In this document: piece after piece, positions 7,353-15,090 of the stretch
How the letters are laid out: each line of letters begins with the position of its first letter
How positions within the stretch are numbered: position 1 is the stretch's first letter
Origin: Clostridiales bacterium
GTDB lineage: Bacteria > Bacillota > Clostridia > Oscillospirales > CAG-272
Assembly: GCA_016282315.1 (NCBI GenBank)
Contig: JAEEKG010000037.1
Span: forward strand, 1-49,682
DNA length: 49,682 nucleotides
Direction of reading: 5' to 3'
Notes under the pieces: model-generated
The model's input: only the letters and a program-made list of their open reading frames with translations
Database searches by the model: none
What the model was told of the DNA's origin: nothing
Translations under genes and position numbers: made by a program

Positions 7353-8666
7353 ATGAATTTCAATAAAAGTGAATTTGTCGAATTGAAATCCATGTATGTT
7401 GACGAAATCAAAAAAGAGATTGTAGCGTTCGCAAATACACATGGCGGAACAATATACATTGGTGTGGAAGATAACGGAAACATTTGCGGTGTAGAAGATG
7501 CAGATGATGTGGTTTTGCGCGTCATGAATACCGCAAGTGATTCCATAAAGCCTGATGTAACTCTTTTCATTCATGTAAAAACTATAGTGGTAGACAAAAA
7601 AGATGTGGTTGAAGTTGAAGTACAATGTGGTACACATCGCCCTTATTATATAGGAACAAAAGGCCTCCGTCCGGAAGGGGTATTCGTTCGACAAGGAACA
7701 TCATCTGTTCCAGCGTCTGATACTGCAATTCGCCAGATGATAAAGGAAACCGATGGAGACAATTACGAAGACATGCGTTCGCTCGAACAGGATTTAACTT
7801 TTGAAAAATTCACTGCTGAATTTGCAAAACGGGGATTATCTGTTGGCAAATTTCAAATGAAAACACTCGGTATGATTAATCATGATGGACAATTCTCCAA
7901 TCTGGCACTATTACTCTCAGATCAGTGTCCGCAAATTATTAAAGCAGCAACCTTCGCTTCAATAGATCAGGAGAACTTTCAAGACCGTAGGGAGTTCACA
8001 GGATCTATACTCAAACAATTGGAGGATGCCTATTCTTATCTGGATATGCGAAATAACAATTCCGCAGAATTTGAAGGTCTTTTGCGTATTGATCACAAAG
8101 ATTATCCGGATATTGCAATTCGTGAGTCTCTTCTGAATGCAATCATTCACCGCGACTATTCCATTTCGGCAAGCACTTTGATCAGTGTATATTCAGATCG
8201 TATTGAACTATTATCTGTCGGAGGCCTTGCCAGCGGAATATCCTATGACGACATTATGCTGGGTGTCTCTTTATGCAGAAATGCAAAACTTGCCAATGTT
8301 TTCTATCGAATGGACTTGATCGAGGCATATGGAACAGGAATAAAGAAGATCATGTCTTCTTATTCCGGTCATGATGAAAAACCGGAAGTGCTGGTTTCTT
8401 CCGGAGCGTTCAAAATAGTACTTCCAAAACAAGATTTTTCCTCAAAACCTTCGTCAAAAAATGAAACCAAATCCAATGAGACAGAAAAACGAGAAAATAT
8501 TGTTTTCTCCATTCTCAAAGACCATAAACCACATTCCCGCAAAGAAATTGAAACAGAACTTGGTGTCTCTATATCCACAACACGAAGACTTTTGCAACAA
8601 TTGTTGGATAGTAAACAAATAATTGCTACCGGATCAAGAAAAAACGTCCGTTATCTTTTGGCTTAA
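7353..8666 (+). CDS. AlbA_2 (Schlafen-type) ATP-binding putative transcriptional regulator
   Basis: The start is set at ATG 7353 (437 aa), not the GTG at 7269, because the promoter -10 box ends at 7278 and GAGG lies five bases upstream of 7353. Residues 1-120 form an AlbA_2 domain with the hallmark ANTHGGTIYIGVEDNG and GVFVRQGTSS. The middle part, around RESLLNAIIHRDYS and EAYGTGIKKI, is the GHKL-like ATPase region of the COG2865 family. The C terminus (from about 388) reads as a winged helix: SRKEIETELGVSISTTRRLL. These proteins are usually annotated as transcriptional regulators or putative ATP-dependent helicases, although no helicase motif is visible. It is monocistronic. Some relatives take part in phage defence or stress responses. 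Confidence 0.8.
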   Translation: MNFNKSEFVELKSMYVDEIKKEIVAFANTHGGTIYIGVEDNGNICGVEDADDVVLRVMNTASDSIKPDVTLFIHVKTIVVDKKDVVEVEVQCGTHRPYYIGTKGLRPEGVFVRQGTSSVPASDTAIRQMIKETDGDNYEDMRSLEQDLTFEKFTAEFAKRGLSVGKFQMKTLGMINHDGQFSNLALLLSDQCPQIIKAATFASIDQENFQDRREFTGSILKQLEDAYSYLDMRNNNSAEFEGLLRIDHKDYPDIAIRESLLNAIIHRDYSISASTLISVYSDRIELLSVGGLASGISYDDIMLGVSLCRNAKLANVFYRMDLIEAYGTGIKKIMSSYSGHDEKPEVLVSSGAFKIVLPKQDFSSKPSSKNETKSNETEKRENIVFSILKDHKPHSRKEIETELGVSISTTRRLLQQLLDSKQIIATGSRKNVRYLLA

Positions 8667-8711
8667 TTAAAGAATTGAAAGTTATTTATGTTGCACAAAT
8701 ATTTCAAAAAA

Positions 8712-8728
8712 TCGCAATTTTATTGCGA
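8712..8728. terminator. Short perfect hairpin downstream of the first AlbA_2 gene
   Basis: TCGCAAT (8712-8718) pairs perfectly with ATTGCGA (8722-8728) around a 3-base TTT loop. A-tract precedes it and AAAAAACTTTTTAT follows, so it may be a weak terminator for the gene ending at 8666. It may instead be a palindromic protein site. Confidence 0.4.
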
Positions 8729-8772
8729 AAAAACTTTTTATAAGCTTTGCAATACGAAATATATGTTTTCGA

Positions 8773-8853
8773 TTTATCTTGCATTTATCTTGCAATTTAT
8801 CTTGCAATTTATCTTGCATTTATCTTGCAATTTATCTTGTATTTGTCTTGCAA
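8773..8853 (+). repeat. Seven tandem 11-12 bp repeats upstream of the second AlbA_2 gene
   Basis: The unit TTTATCTTGCA(A) is repeated at 8773-8783, 8784-8795, 8796-8807, 8808-8818, 8819-8830, 8831-8841 (ending GTA) and 8842-8853 (starting TTTGTC). Unit length switches between 11 and 12 bp. The last two units are the diverged ones and overlap the promoter -35 box and spacer. The arrangement is that of iterons or a multi-site operator rather than CRISPR, since there are no spacers. Confidence 0.9.
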
Positions 8854-8865
8854 AGAGAGTATGAT
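8837..8865 (+). promoter_or_regulatory. Promoter of the second AlbA_2 gene, overlapping the repeats
   Basis: TTGTAT (8837-8842) and TATGAT (8860-8865) are 17 bp apart. An alternative pair is TTGTCT (8843-8848) and TATAGT (8865-8870) at 16 bp. In both cases the last iteron units cover the -35 element, so a protein bound there would compete with RNA polymerase. Confidence 0.6.
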
Positions 8866-8890
8866 ATAGTCGATTATGGAGGTTATGAGA

Positions 8891-10207
8891 ATGAATTTGG
8901 GTAGAGAAAATGAAACATTGGAATTTAAGGAATCAACAGCAGAATTTGATAGAGCATGTAAAGCTATTGTAGGTATGCTTAATAAATCAGGATATGGAAC
9001 TGTTTATTTCGGAGTTAAAGATAGTGGTGATGTTATAGGTGTAATTATAGGAAAAGATACACTATCAACATTAACAGATCGAATTAAAGATTCAATTAAA
9101 CCAAGTATTTATCCTTTAGTGTTAGAAGAAAAATATGGTGATAAATCAGTCATTAAAGTTACTTTTAAAGGAAATAATAAACCATATGCATATAAAGGTT
9201 CATTTTATATTAGAGTTGAACAGCAAAATTTACCAATTGATCCTCTTGTGATTAGAGAACTTATAAAATCTAGTCAAGAATATAATGATAATTGGGAAAA
9301 AGAACCATCAATATATGGTTTAGAATATGTTGATGAGGAAGCTCTTGATTTATATTATAGACAAGCTGTAGCAATGGGAAGAATTAATAAATATGATCAT
9401 ACTTCTGAGGAATTATTAACGCAGCTTGGCTTATTAATTGATGGAAAGTTAACAAATGCAGGATATTATTTATTTGGCAAAAACGCTTCCCTAGTGTATA
9501 AAGCTGTTGTTTATCCAACTACTGATAGAATTAATCCAATAGATTTGAAAAGATTTGAAAATAATATTTTTAATTTGATAAATCAAGTAATTGGTTTTAT
9601 TAATGAAAAAATGAGTTGGAGAGTTGAAATCAATAAATTGCAAAGAACAGAGATTCCAGAAATACCAGTAGTTGCTATAAGAGAAATAGTTATTAATTCT
9701 CTTGTTCATTCTGATTTTTATGGAGACTCAGAGCATCAAGTGACTTTTGATCCTGAATGTGTTGAAATTTATAATCCGGGAGATTTCGGAGAATACACAC
9801 CTCTTGATTATGTTAATAGTACACTACCATCAAGAACTAGACATAAAATCATTCAAGGCATACTATATAAAGCTTTTGATATCGAAACTCTCGGCAGAGG
9901 ATTAAAAAGGACAGATTTGTTTTGTAAAAAAGCTGATGTTAAATGGAGTTTTACAAAATATTCTTTTGGTTTTTCTTTCAAGTTCTATAGAAAAAAACAA
10001 GATTTTGATGATGACTTATCATCAAATGCAAAGACAATATTGAATTATATGAATCATAATGATGGTATATTACATAGTATCATTGAAGCATCAAAAATAT
10101 TAGGACAAAAAGAAAGAAGTGCATATAGTTATCTAGATGAACTGACAAAAAAAGGCAAAATTATAAGAATAGGGTCAAGAAAAAAAGGATATTGGAAAGT
10201 ATTGTAG
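8891..10207 (+). CDS. AlbA_2 (Schlafen-type) ATP-binding putative transcriptional regulator, AT-rich
   Basis: The longest frame begins at ATG 8876, but the GGAGG at 8878-8882 lies inside it and fits the ATG at 8891 (8-base spacing), giving 438 aa. The N terminus has the AlbA_2 pattern: ENETLEFKES, then GTVYFGVKDSGDVIGV, then FYIRVEQQNLPI. The central part carries the ATPase-like AIREIVINSLVHSDFYGD and ETLGRGLKRTD, and the end is a winged-helix-like stretch finishing SRKKGYW. It is a distant paralogue of the 7353 gene. Its codons (TTA, ATA, AGA, GAT, AAT) are far more AT-rich than the neighbours, which suggests recent transfer. The seven-unit repeat just upstream is probably its operator. Confidence 0.8.
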   Translation: MNLGRENETLEFKESTAEFDRACKAIVGMLNKSGYGTVYFGVKDSGDVIGVIIGKDTLSTLTDRIKDSIKPSIYPLVLEEKYGDKSVIKVTFKGNNKPYAYKGSFYIRVEQQNLPIDPLVIRELIKSSQEYNDNWEKEPSIYGLEYVDEEALDLYYRQAVAMGRINKYDHTSEELLTQLGLLIDGKLTNAGYYLFGKNASLVYKAVVYPTTDRINPIDLKRFENNIFNLINQVIGFINEKMSWRVEINKLQRTEIPEIPVVAIREIVINSLVHSDFYGDSEHQVTFDPECVEIYNPGDFGEYTPLDYVNSTLPSRTRHKIIQGILYKAFDIETLGRGLKRTDLFCKKADVKWSFTKYSFGFSFKFYRKKQDFDDDLSSNAKTILNYMNHNDGILHSIIEASKILGQKERSAYSYLDELTKKGKIIRIGSRKKGYWKVL

Positions 10208-10256
10208 TAAAACAATGAAAAATTAGAAGGGCAATTATTATAAATATAAATCGCTT

Positions 10257-10508
10257 ATGTTAAACAAATATATTGGAGATGGTACAATATCGAAGAATTA
10301 CACTAGCAATGAATGTTCAATAGTTCTTCGTTCTACGGAATGTTCAAACTATGATTTCATTAGAAATGATCCTCAATTCATAGATATAAAGAAAGAACTC
10401 GAACAGAATTCAATTTGATTAACTTTTTAAAAACGAATAAATGATAAATATATTGCAAGTATGTGTGATGTTGATGATATGTTAGAATTGCTGAATTCGA
10501 AAAAATAG
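10257..10508 (+). pseudogene. Possible decayed ORF (53-aa ORF plus in-frame downstream remnant)
   Basis: ATG 10257 opens a 53-aa frame ending at TGA 10416-10418 (peptide ends IKKELEQNSI). In the same frame, after one further stop at 10428-10430, a second open segment runs from 10431 to a TAG at 10506-10508 and includes DVDDMLELLNSKK. The continuity of frame and the protein-like composition suggest one gene broken by two stops. The AT-rich codon use matches the preceding AlbA_2 gene. I do not recognise the family and no good ribosome binding site is seen, so an intact 53-aa gene is the alternative. Confidence 0.35.
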
Positions 10509-10533
10509 AAAAAGTGATCACCAAAGCGATCAC
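10500..10533 (-). terminator. Minus-strand hairpin with T-tract
   Basis: Read on the minus strand, GTGATC (10533-10528) pairs with GATCAC (10519-10514), and TTTTTCTATTTTTT follows. It would stop transcripts coming from the right that pass the first terminator at 10625-10667. On the plus strand there is no T-tract. Confidence 0.6.
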
Positions 10534-10565
10534 CTAATTGCATTATAAAGTAAATTGATTAAGAT

Positions 10566-10624
10566 CCTACTGCCAAGTCTGTAGCGGACTTTCACCGCCT
10601 AGTAATCGCTCATGCCGAGCGCAC
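10566..10624 (-). mobile_element. Group IIC intron remnant (5' end of domain I)
   Basis: On the minus strand the sequence starts GTGCGCTCGGCATGAGCG, continues with the motif GGCGGTGAAAGTCCGC and then GGCAGTAGGA. This follows the 5' end of bacterial group IIC introns: the GUGYG start, CGGCAUG-G, and the GUGA-AGUCC element of domain I. It breaks off after about 60 bases into unrelated AT-rich sequence, with no maturase or domain V/VI visible. The intron's first base lies directly after the ATTTTT tail of the terminator at 10625-10667, which is the classical class C insertion site. It is a deletion remnant. Confidence 0.75.
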
Positions 10625-10667
10625 AAAAATGGGTCTGTTAAGAAACAGAAAAATTCTTAACAGACCC
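10625..10667 (-). terminator. Intrinsic terminator of the fucose-isomerase-like gene
   Basis: GGGTCTGTTAAGAA (10631-10644) and TTCTTAACAGACCC (10654-10667) form a perfect 14-bp stem with a 9-base loop. On the minus strand the stem is followed by ATTTTT and then directly by the intron remnant. It ends the long minus-strand run 70 bases after the stop at 10738. Confidence 0.9.
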
Positions 10668-10737
10668 TTACTTCTCATATTTGAATGATAATTGTAACAA
10701 ATAATATGTCACGCTCTATATTTTCTATTGTTAACTA

Positions 10738-12183
10738 TTACCCTTTGAAAACAATTGTTTCAAATCCCATTATTTTTCCGAGTTCTTTTACTTGTTTTGT
10801 GTAGTCTCCGTAAATCATCGCAAGATGATGTCCAAAACATCCGTCAGCCAATGCATGTCTGAATTCTCTTACGTCGCCTTCAAGCTTTAAATATACAGCA
10901 GGGCTGCACTCATCGTCTCTGAAACAACAACCTACTATTGTTCCCTTTGCGACGATCATCTTTTCACCATGTCTGTCAAATCTGCCTATCGTGACTTCTC
11001 TTGTCTTGTTTTCACCGAGATTTACCTGTACCTTTGTTCCCCATCCTTCATGTGTGAAACTGCCGAGTTCATAAGGCATCTGCTCTTCCTTGATACCATT
11101 CATCCTGGTTCCCGGAACGGCATGTCTTATCTCAAGTACTTCCTCTTCAAACTTTCTTGGTCCGTACATAACTCTTGACATACCTATGTCATCAATTAAG
11201 TCCATACCCTTGAGTATGAGCATTGGATTGCCCATGAAAACGGATTTTTCAGACAAGTACATCAAAACCATTATTGCCATCCATACGTTGAGATCCTCTT
11301 CGCATGCAGAAGGCATTCCCTGGTCTTTAAGCAAAGCATGAGTCAGACAAGGTGTACATTTGTTCTTTGCCGGGAATCTTGATGCACAGAGTTCTTTACA
11401 AGGAGTTGTAAAGCCGTTGCAATCAAATCTCTCCATCATCTTCCTGACAGCCAAATAATACCTTACATCCTGCTTTATCCATTCAGGCTTGTCATTGTTT
11501 TTATATGCGCCTTTTATGAGTGTTTCAGTGATTTTGTCTATTTCATTCTGATCAATGTCTTCCATGTATGAAAAAACATCTCTGAATGGCATTCTTGTGT
11601 TTCTTATTCCGTATTTTGTAAATAAACCGTAAGCATTTGAATTACTTGTGTTGACGCTGACCGGGAATTCATTTGATGAAGACAAAATAAGGATTTTTGT
11701 GTTTCTTACTGCTTTTCTGACCCAGAGTTTGTGAATGAGTTCATTGAACTCAGGGAAATCATGAGCCATATAACCTTCTAGACCATTGTCTTTATAGAAA
11801 CCGACCAGGTCTATGGGTGTAGGACCTCTGTTGATCATTGCAACAGGTACCCCGAGTGATTCTATCTCAGGCACTCTGTATGTAATCAGAAACAAATCCG
11901 TTTCGGAAATGTTCTCACGGAGTTTATCCAGTTCAGAATCTTTTACGACAAAACTCTCATCATATTCAATGTAGACAGTAGGCATAAGATTAACATGCCC
12001 TTTAATGTTCTCTTCCAGTGTTTTTGTCCATACTTTGCACTGTTCGCGACCTGTTCTGATCTCGTAAGAAGGTTGAAGTTCTTCAGGAGTTCCTACTCGA
12101 CATGGTCCTTCCCAAGCATCGGTATGCACCATGTTACTGAACACCGGCCTTATATTGATTTTGACATCCATTGCATTTTTCAT
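10738..12183 (-). CDS. L-fucose/L-arabinose isomerase-fold protein
   Basis: The 481-aa protein resembles the L-fucose isomerase-like family of ketol isomerases, which interconvert aldoses and ketoses with a divalent metal. The supporting segments are AMINRGPTPIDLVGFY near 120, the central EEDLNVWMAIMVLMYLS around 300, and the C-terminal DGCFGHHLAMIYGD near 450, whose histidines fit the metal-binding end of the fold. It may equally be a non-canonical member of unknown substrate. AGGGGTG lies about eight bases before the ATG. It starts ten bases after the sufE stop, so it may share that transcript, though it has no role in Fe-S assembly that I know of. A strong terminator follows. Confidence 0.7.
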   Translation of the reverse strand: MKNAMDVKINIRPVFSNMVHTDAWEGPCRVGTPEELQPSYEIRTGREQCKVWTKTLEENIKGHVNLMPTVYIEYDESFVVKDSELDKLRENISETDLFLITYRVPEIESLGVPVAMINRGPTPIDLVGFYKDNGLEGYMAHDFPEFNELIHKLWVRKAVRNTKILILSSSNEFPVSVNTSNSNAYGLFTKYGIRNTRMPFRDVFSYMEDIDQNEIDKITETLIKGAYKNNDKPEWIKQDVRYYLAVRKMMERFDCNGFTTPCKELCASRFPAKNKCTPCLTHALLKDQGMPSACEEDLNVWMAIMVLMYLSEKSVFMGNPMLILKGMDLIDDIGMSRVMYGPRKFEEEVLEIRHAVPGTRMNGIKEEQMPYELGSFTHEGWGTKVQVNLGENKTREVTIGRFDRHGEKMIVAKGTIVGCCFRDDECSPAVYLKLEGDVREFRHALADGCFGHHLAMIYGDYTKQVKELGKIMGFETIVFKG

Positions 12184-12192
12184 AAAACACCC

Positions 12193-12585
12193 CTAAATAT
12201 ATTTTTCCAAGGACAATACCCTGTCCTTAATTTTACTTAATCCGATTCTTCTTCTCTCATCAAGTTCCCCTGACAAATCTGTGTGGTTCAGAAAATCTAT
12301 TTCCGTATTTCTGACCTGTTCAATCGTCATGTTAGAAAAGATTTCGCATATGCAAAGAGCTATGCCTTTTATGAGGAGTGAATCGGAGTCTGCATTAACT
12401 GTTACGACTCCGTTTTCGAGCTCCGCTTTGACCCAAAGGCCTGATACACAGCCCGGTATTTTGTTTTCTTTGCATCTTATATTCTTGTTTTCGGAGGACA
12501 TGGCTTTTTTGACAAAGAAGTCAAAAAGATCAAGTTCGTCCATCCCCTGTATTTCTTTTTTTAGTAATTCCTGCGTGTCTATCAT
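12193..12585 (-). CDS. sufE: SufE-like sulfur acceptor protein
   Basis: SufE takes the persulfide sulfur from the cysteine desulfurase SufS and passes it to the Fe-S scaffold. The 130-aa protein fits the family length, with the active Cys46 in NKIPGCVSGLWV. It also has the conserved helix LIKGIALCICEIFSNMT and the C-terminal RRRIGLSKIKDRV that corresponds to SRxxGLxxM in other SufE proteins. Its ATG overlaps the sufS stop as ATGA, so donor and acceptor are translationally coupled. No sufBCD scaffold genes are in the window, so sulfur is handed to a partner encoded elsewhere. Confidence 0.85.
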   Translation of the reverse strand: MIDTQELLKKEIQGMDELDLFDFFVKKAMSSENKNIRCKENKIPGCVSGLWVKAELENGVVTVNADSDSLLIKGIALCICEIFSNMTIEQVRNTEIDFLNHTDLSGELDERRRIGLSKIKDRVLSLEKYI

Positions 12586-13778
12586 AACTTAAAATATGTA
12601 AATGCGTTGTTCAATTCATCAAAAAACGCATCAATTTCTTCTCTTGTATTATATACACCAAGCGATACTCTTACACAAGGACTGTTTGATGTTTTGTCAA
12701 AAAAGATATGTGCACACATTTCTCCTGATCTGACACAAATCTTATGCACAGCTAAATATGCAGCCAAGTCATATGATGAAATTTTACTGCAAGTAAAAGA
12801 TACAAGAGGAATGCTTGATGACATGTCCCCTATGACATTCACTTTGTCACTGATTTTTTCAAAGCCTGAAAACAGCCTTTGTCTCAATTCTTTTTCAGTG
12901 CTTTCAATTAATTCTCTGTTTCGGGTGAAAAAGTCTATTGCTTGACCCAAAGCAAGGATTGACCCTACATCTGGTGAGCCTGCTTCAAACTTTCCGGGGC
13001 CTCTTAGCAATTTCAAAGGAGAGACCGATTCAATTGTTCCTCCGCCGTAGATGTGAGGGCGCATTGCCTTTATGTGTTTACTCTTAGCATACAGGACTCC
13101 ACACCCTGATGTTGAATACATCTTGTGCGCAGAAAAATACAAAAAGTCACATCCCAGTTTTTTCACATCTATTCTTTCATGCGGCAAAAGCTGAGTTGCA
13201 TCAAGAACAGATATGACTCCTTTTCTTTTACAGATGCGGGTCAAAGCCGAATAGTCTATACGAGTGCTGGATATGTTGGAAGCGCATGTAAAAACAGCTG
13301 CTTTAGTGTTCTTATCTATTCTCTTTTCGAATTCATCAACAGATATTCCGCCGTTAGAGTCGGTCATGACCATTCTTATACCGGCTTTTTTTGCTTTTGA
13401 GGCCATTTTCAGGGGCAAGAATGAGGAATCATGTTCAAGTACAGTTGTTACCACATTGCTTTTTTCATCCAAAAAATGGGCCAAAAAAGAGCCACATACA
13501 AGATTAGAAGACTCAGTTGCAGATTTTGTGAAGATTATTTCATCTTCTTTGCAACCTAAATACTCAGCTGTCTTCTTTCTTACATCTTCTGTGGCTGACT
13601 GGGCTTTTGAAGCCAAGTTGTATGATGATCTCCCTATATTCGAACATTCGCTTGAATAAAAATGGTAAAGTCTATCCAGCGCTGACTTCAGTTTCTGAGA
13701 AGTTGAAGCGCTGTCTAAATATATAGTATCAGGATTTTCTTTAAAAAACGGGAAACTGTCTCGCAGCTCGTTTGTCAT
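12582..13778 (-). CDS. sufS: Cysteine desulfurase, SufS type
   Basis: SufS is a PLP enzyme that takes sulfur from cysteine as a persulfide for Fe-S cluster building. The start is set at ATG 13778 (398 aa) because it shares its A with the TAA of the upstream gene and has GGGAG about eight bases before it; an upstream GTG at 13802 would add eight residues. The PLP lysine is K219 in SAHKMYSTSGCG. The conserved H in LEHDS (about 116) and the active Cys355 in RSGEMCAH are in place. It is group II-like (short active loop), fitting its SufE partner. Alternative: a selenocysteine lyase. Confidence 0.88.
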   Translation of the reverse strand: MTNELRDSFPFFKENPDTIYLDSASTSQKLKSALDRLYHFYSSECSNIGRSSYNLASKAQSATEDVRKKTAEYLGCKEDEIIFTKSATESSNLVCGSFLAHFLDEKSNVVTTVLEHDSSFLPLKMASKAKKAGIRMVMTDSNGGISVDEFEKRIDKNTKAAVFTCASNISSTRIDYSALTRICKRKGVISVLDATQLLPHERIDVKKLGCDFLYFSAHKMYSTSGCGVLYAKSKHIKAMRPHIYGGGTIESVSPLKLLRGPGKFEAGSPDVGSILALGQAIDFFTRNRELIESTEKELRQRLFSGFEKISDKVNVIGDMSSSIPLVSFTCSKISSYDLAAYLAVHKICVRSGEMCAHIFFDKTSNSPCVRVSLGVYNTREEIDAFFDELNNAFTYFKL

Positions 13779-14143
13779 TACTTTTCTCCCAAAAGCGACC
13801 ACAATACATCCGTCAGATCATCTGTTGTATCTATTGACGGATAAGTGTCATCGTCTATCTTTACACCCAATTTATTCTCTATGTTCATTATGAGCAAAGT
13901 CTTTTTCTTTACTATCGAATTTGTGCCTCTGCAATCGGTTTTCGAAAATGAATTGGACAACTGCTCATCTGTGTAATGAGAATACTCAGTCATCTTTTTC
14001 AAACTAAGCTTGGCCAAAGCCAATATATCTTTTTCTTCTTCATTTTCGCTTAACATGAATCGCTCAAGGATATATTGTCTTATGTTTAATCCGAACTCTT
14101 CTTTTGTTCCGGAAGATTTTGCTCTTGAGATATACTCTTCCAT
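13778..14143 (-). CDS. Acyl-carrier-protein-like small protein in the suf operon
   Basis: The 121-aa protein is acidic and helical. Its last 50 residues follow the helix layout of acyl carrier proteins: a Ser in GTNSIVKKKTLL (S76), then NIENKLGVKIDDDTYPSI, then TTDDLTDVLWSLL. This corresponds to the DSL-helix II, FGVEIPDE and TVGDLVxxI parts of ACP, although DSL itself is replaced by NSI, so whether S76 carries phosphopantetheine is uncertain. The N-terminal 60 residues are an extra helical part. It lies between recR (3-base gap) and sufS (TAATG overlap), implying a role linked to the desulfurase. I do not know a named family. Confidence 0.5.
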   Translation of the reverse strand: MEEYISRAKSSGTKEEFGLNIRQYILERFMLSENEEEKDILALAKLSLKKMTEYSHYTDEQLSNSFSKTDCRGTNSIVKKKTLLIMNIENKLGVKIDDDTYPSIDTTDDLTDVLWSLLGEK

Positions 14144-14146
14144 TAA

Positions 14147-14743
14147 TTAGATTTCTCTTCTTCCGTCAAGAGCTCTCATAAGCGTTGCCTGATCGGCATA
14201 TTCAAGGCTTGCGCCGACCGGAACACCATAAGCAAGTCTGGTTGTCTTAACCCCGAAAGGCTGAGCAAGTCTTGATATATACAGAGCTGTAGTCTCTCCG
14301 TCAACGTCAGGGTTAGTTGCTATTATGAGCTCTTTGATTGTCTTTTGTCTGAGTCTTTCAACAAGCTCATTGAGTCTTATCTGGTCAGGCCCCATACCGT
14401 TTGAAGGGGACAAAACACCTCCCAAAACGTGGTATAGCCCGTTGAACTCTCTTGTCTTTTCAATAGCAAGAACTGCTTTTGTGTCTTCTACAACACAAAC
14501 TACACTGCTGTCTCTTTGATCATCCGAACAAATGGGACACAGATCCGAGTCCGTGTAGTTGCCGCAGACTTTGCATGGTTTTACTTTTTCTTTTGCTTCC
14601 CTTATAGCGTCAGCAAATTCGCCTGCCTGTTCTTCTGACATTGCCATCAGATTGAAGGCATACCTCTCTGCTGTCTTTTTGCCGACTCCCTTAAGCGAAG
14701 CAAACTGTTCGATTAATCTTTGAAGCGGATAAATGTACTCCAT
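14147..14743 (-). CDS. recR: Recombination mediator RecR
   Basis: RecR works with RecF and RecO to load RecA on gapped DNA. The 198-aa protein has all family parts: the helix-hairpin-helix LKGVGKKTAERYAF (17-30), a Cys4 zinc finger (C57, C60, C69, C72), and a Toprim domain starting VVCVVEDTKAVLAIE with NPDVDGETTALY further on. It ends with RALDGRREI as usual for RecR. It starts a few bases after the ybaB stop and follows dnaX and ybaB in the order conserved across Gram-positive bacteria. Confidence 0.95.
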   Translation of the reverse strand: MEYIYPLQRLIEQFASLKGVGKKTAERYAFNLMAMSEEQAGEFADAIREAKEKVKPCKVCGNYTDSDLCPICSDDQRDSSVVCVVEDTKAVLAIEKTREFNGLYHVLGGVLSPSNGMGPDQIRLNELVERLRQKTIKELIIATNPDVDGETTALYISRLAQPFGVKTTRLAYGVPVGASLEYADQATLMRALDGRREI

Positions 14744-14745
14744 TA

Positions 14746-15090
14746 TCAGAAGAGTCCTCCCGGAAGTCCCATTGAACCCATGGAACCTGTAATCTTTTGC
14801 ATCTCTTTTTCGCTTGTTTCTTCAACTGTTTTGATTGCTTCGTTAACAGCTGCGATTATAATGTCGGACAATGTTTCGATGTCATCCGGATCAACTATTC
14901 CAGGATTTATGTCAAGTGAAACTATTTCATTTTTTCCGTTGATTTTCACTTTGACCATGCCGCCACCTGCAGCTACTTCGTATTCTGCCTGCTCAAGCTC
15001 TGCCTGTTTGTTGGCCATGTCTTCCTGCATCTTCTGAACTTGTCTCAACATGTCACTTCTTGATGGTCCCTGTGGTATTCTAGCTTTCAT
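14746..15090 (-). CDS. ybaB: YbaB/EbfC family nucleoid-associated protein
   Basis: YbaB/EbfC proteins are small dimeric DNA-binding proteins placed between dnaX and recR in most bacteria. The 114-aa product has the typical MLRQVQKMQEDM start, the AGGGMVKVKINGKNE beta-hairpin, the SLDINPGIVDPDD segment and a glycine-rich end. The ATG overlaps the dnaX stop as ATGA. An N-terminal extension of about 13 residues (KARIPQGPSRSD) precedes the conserved part. Confidence 0.92.
   Translation of the reverse strand: MKARIPQGPSRSDMLRQVQKMQEDMANKQAELEQAEYEVAAGGGMVKVKINGKNEIVSLDINPGIVDPDDIETLSDIIIAAVNEAIKTVEETSEKEMQKITGSMGSMGLPGGLF

Noticed and set aside
8773-8853. Repeat array as a CRISPR
   Set aside because: Units are 11-12 bp with no spacers between them and no cas genes are nearby.
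8876-8890. ATG 8876 as start of the second AlbA_2 gene
   Set aside because: The GGAGG ribosome binding site lies inside this extension and serves ATG 8891.
7353-10207. Both AlbA_2 genes as one operon with a toxin-antitoxin role
   Set aside because: Each has its own promoter and repeat array and there is a 220-base gap with a hairpin between them; no small toxin is present.
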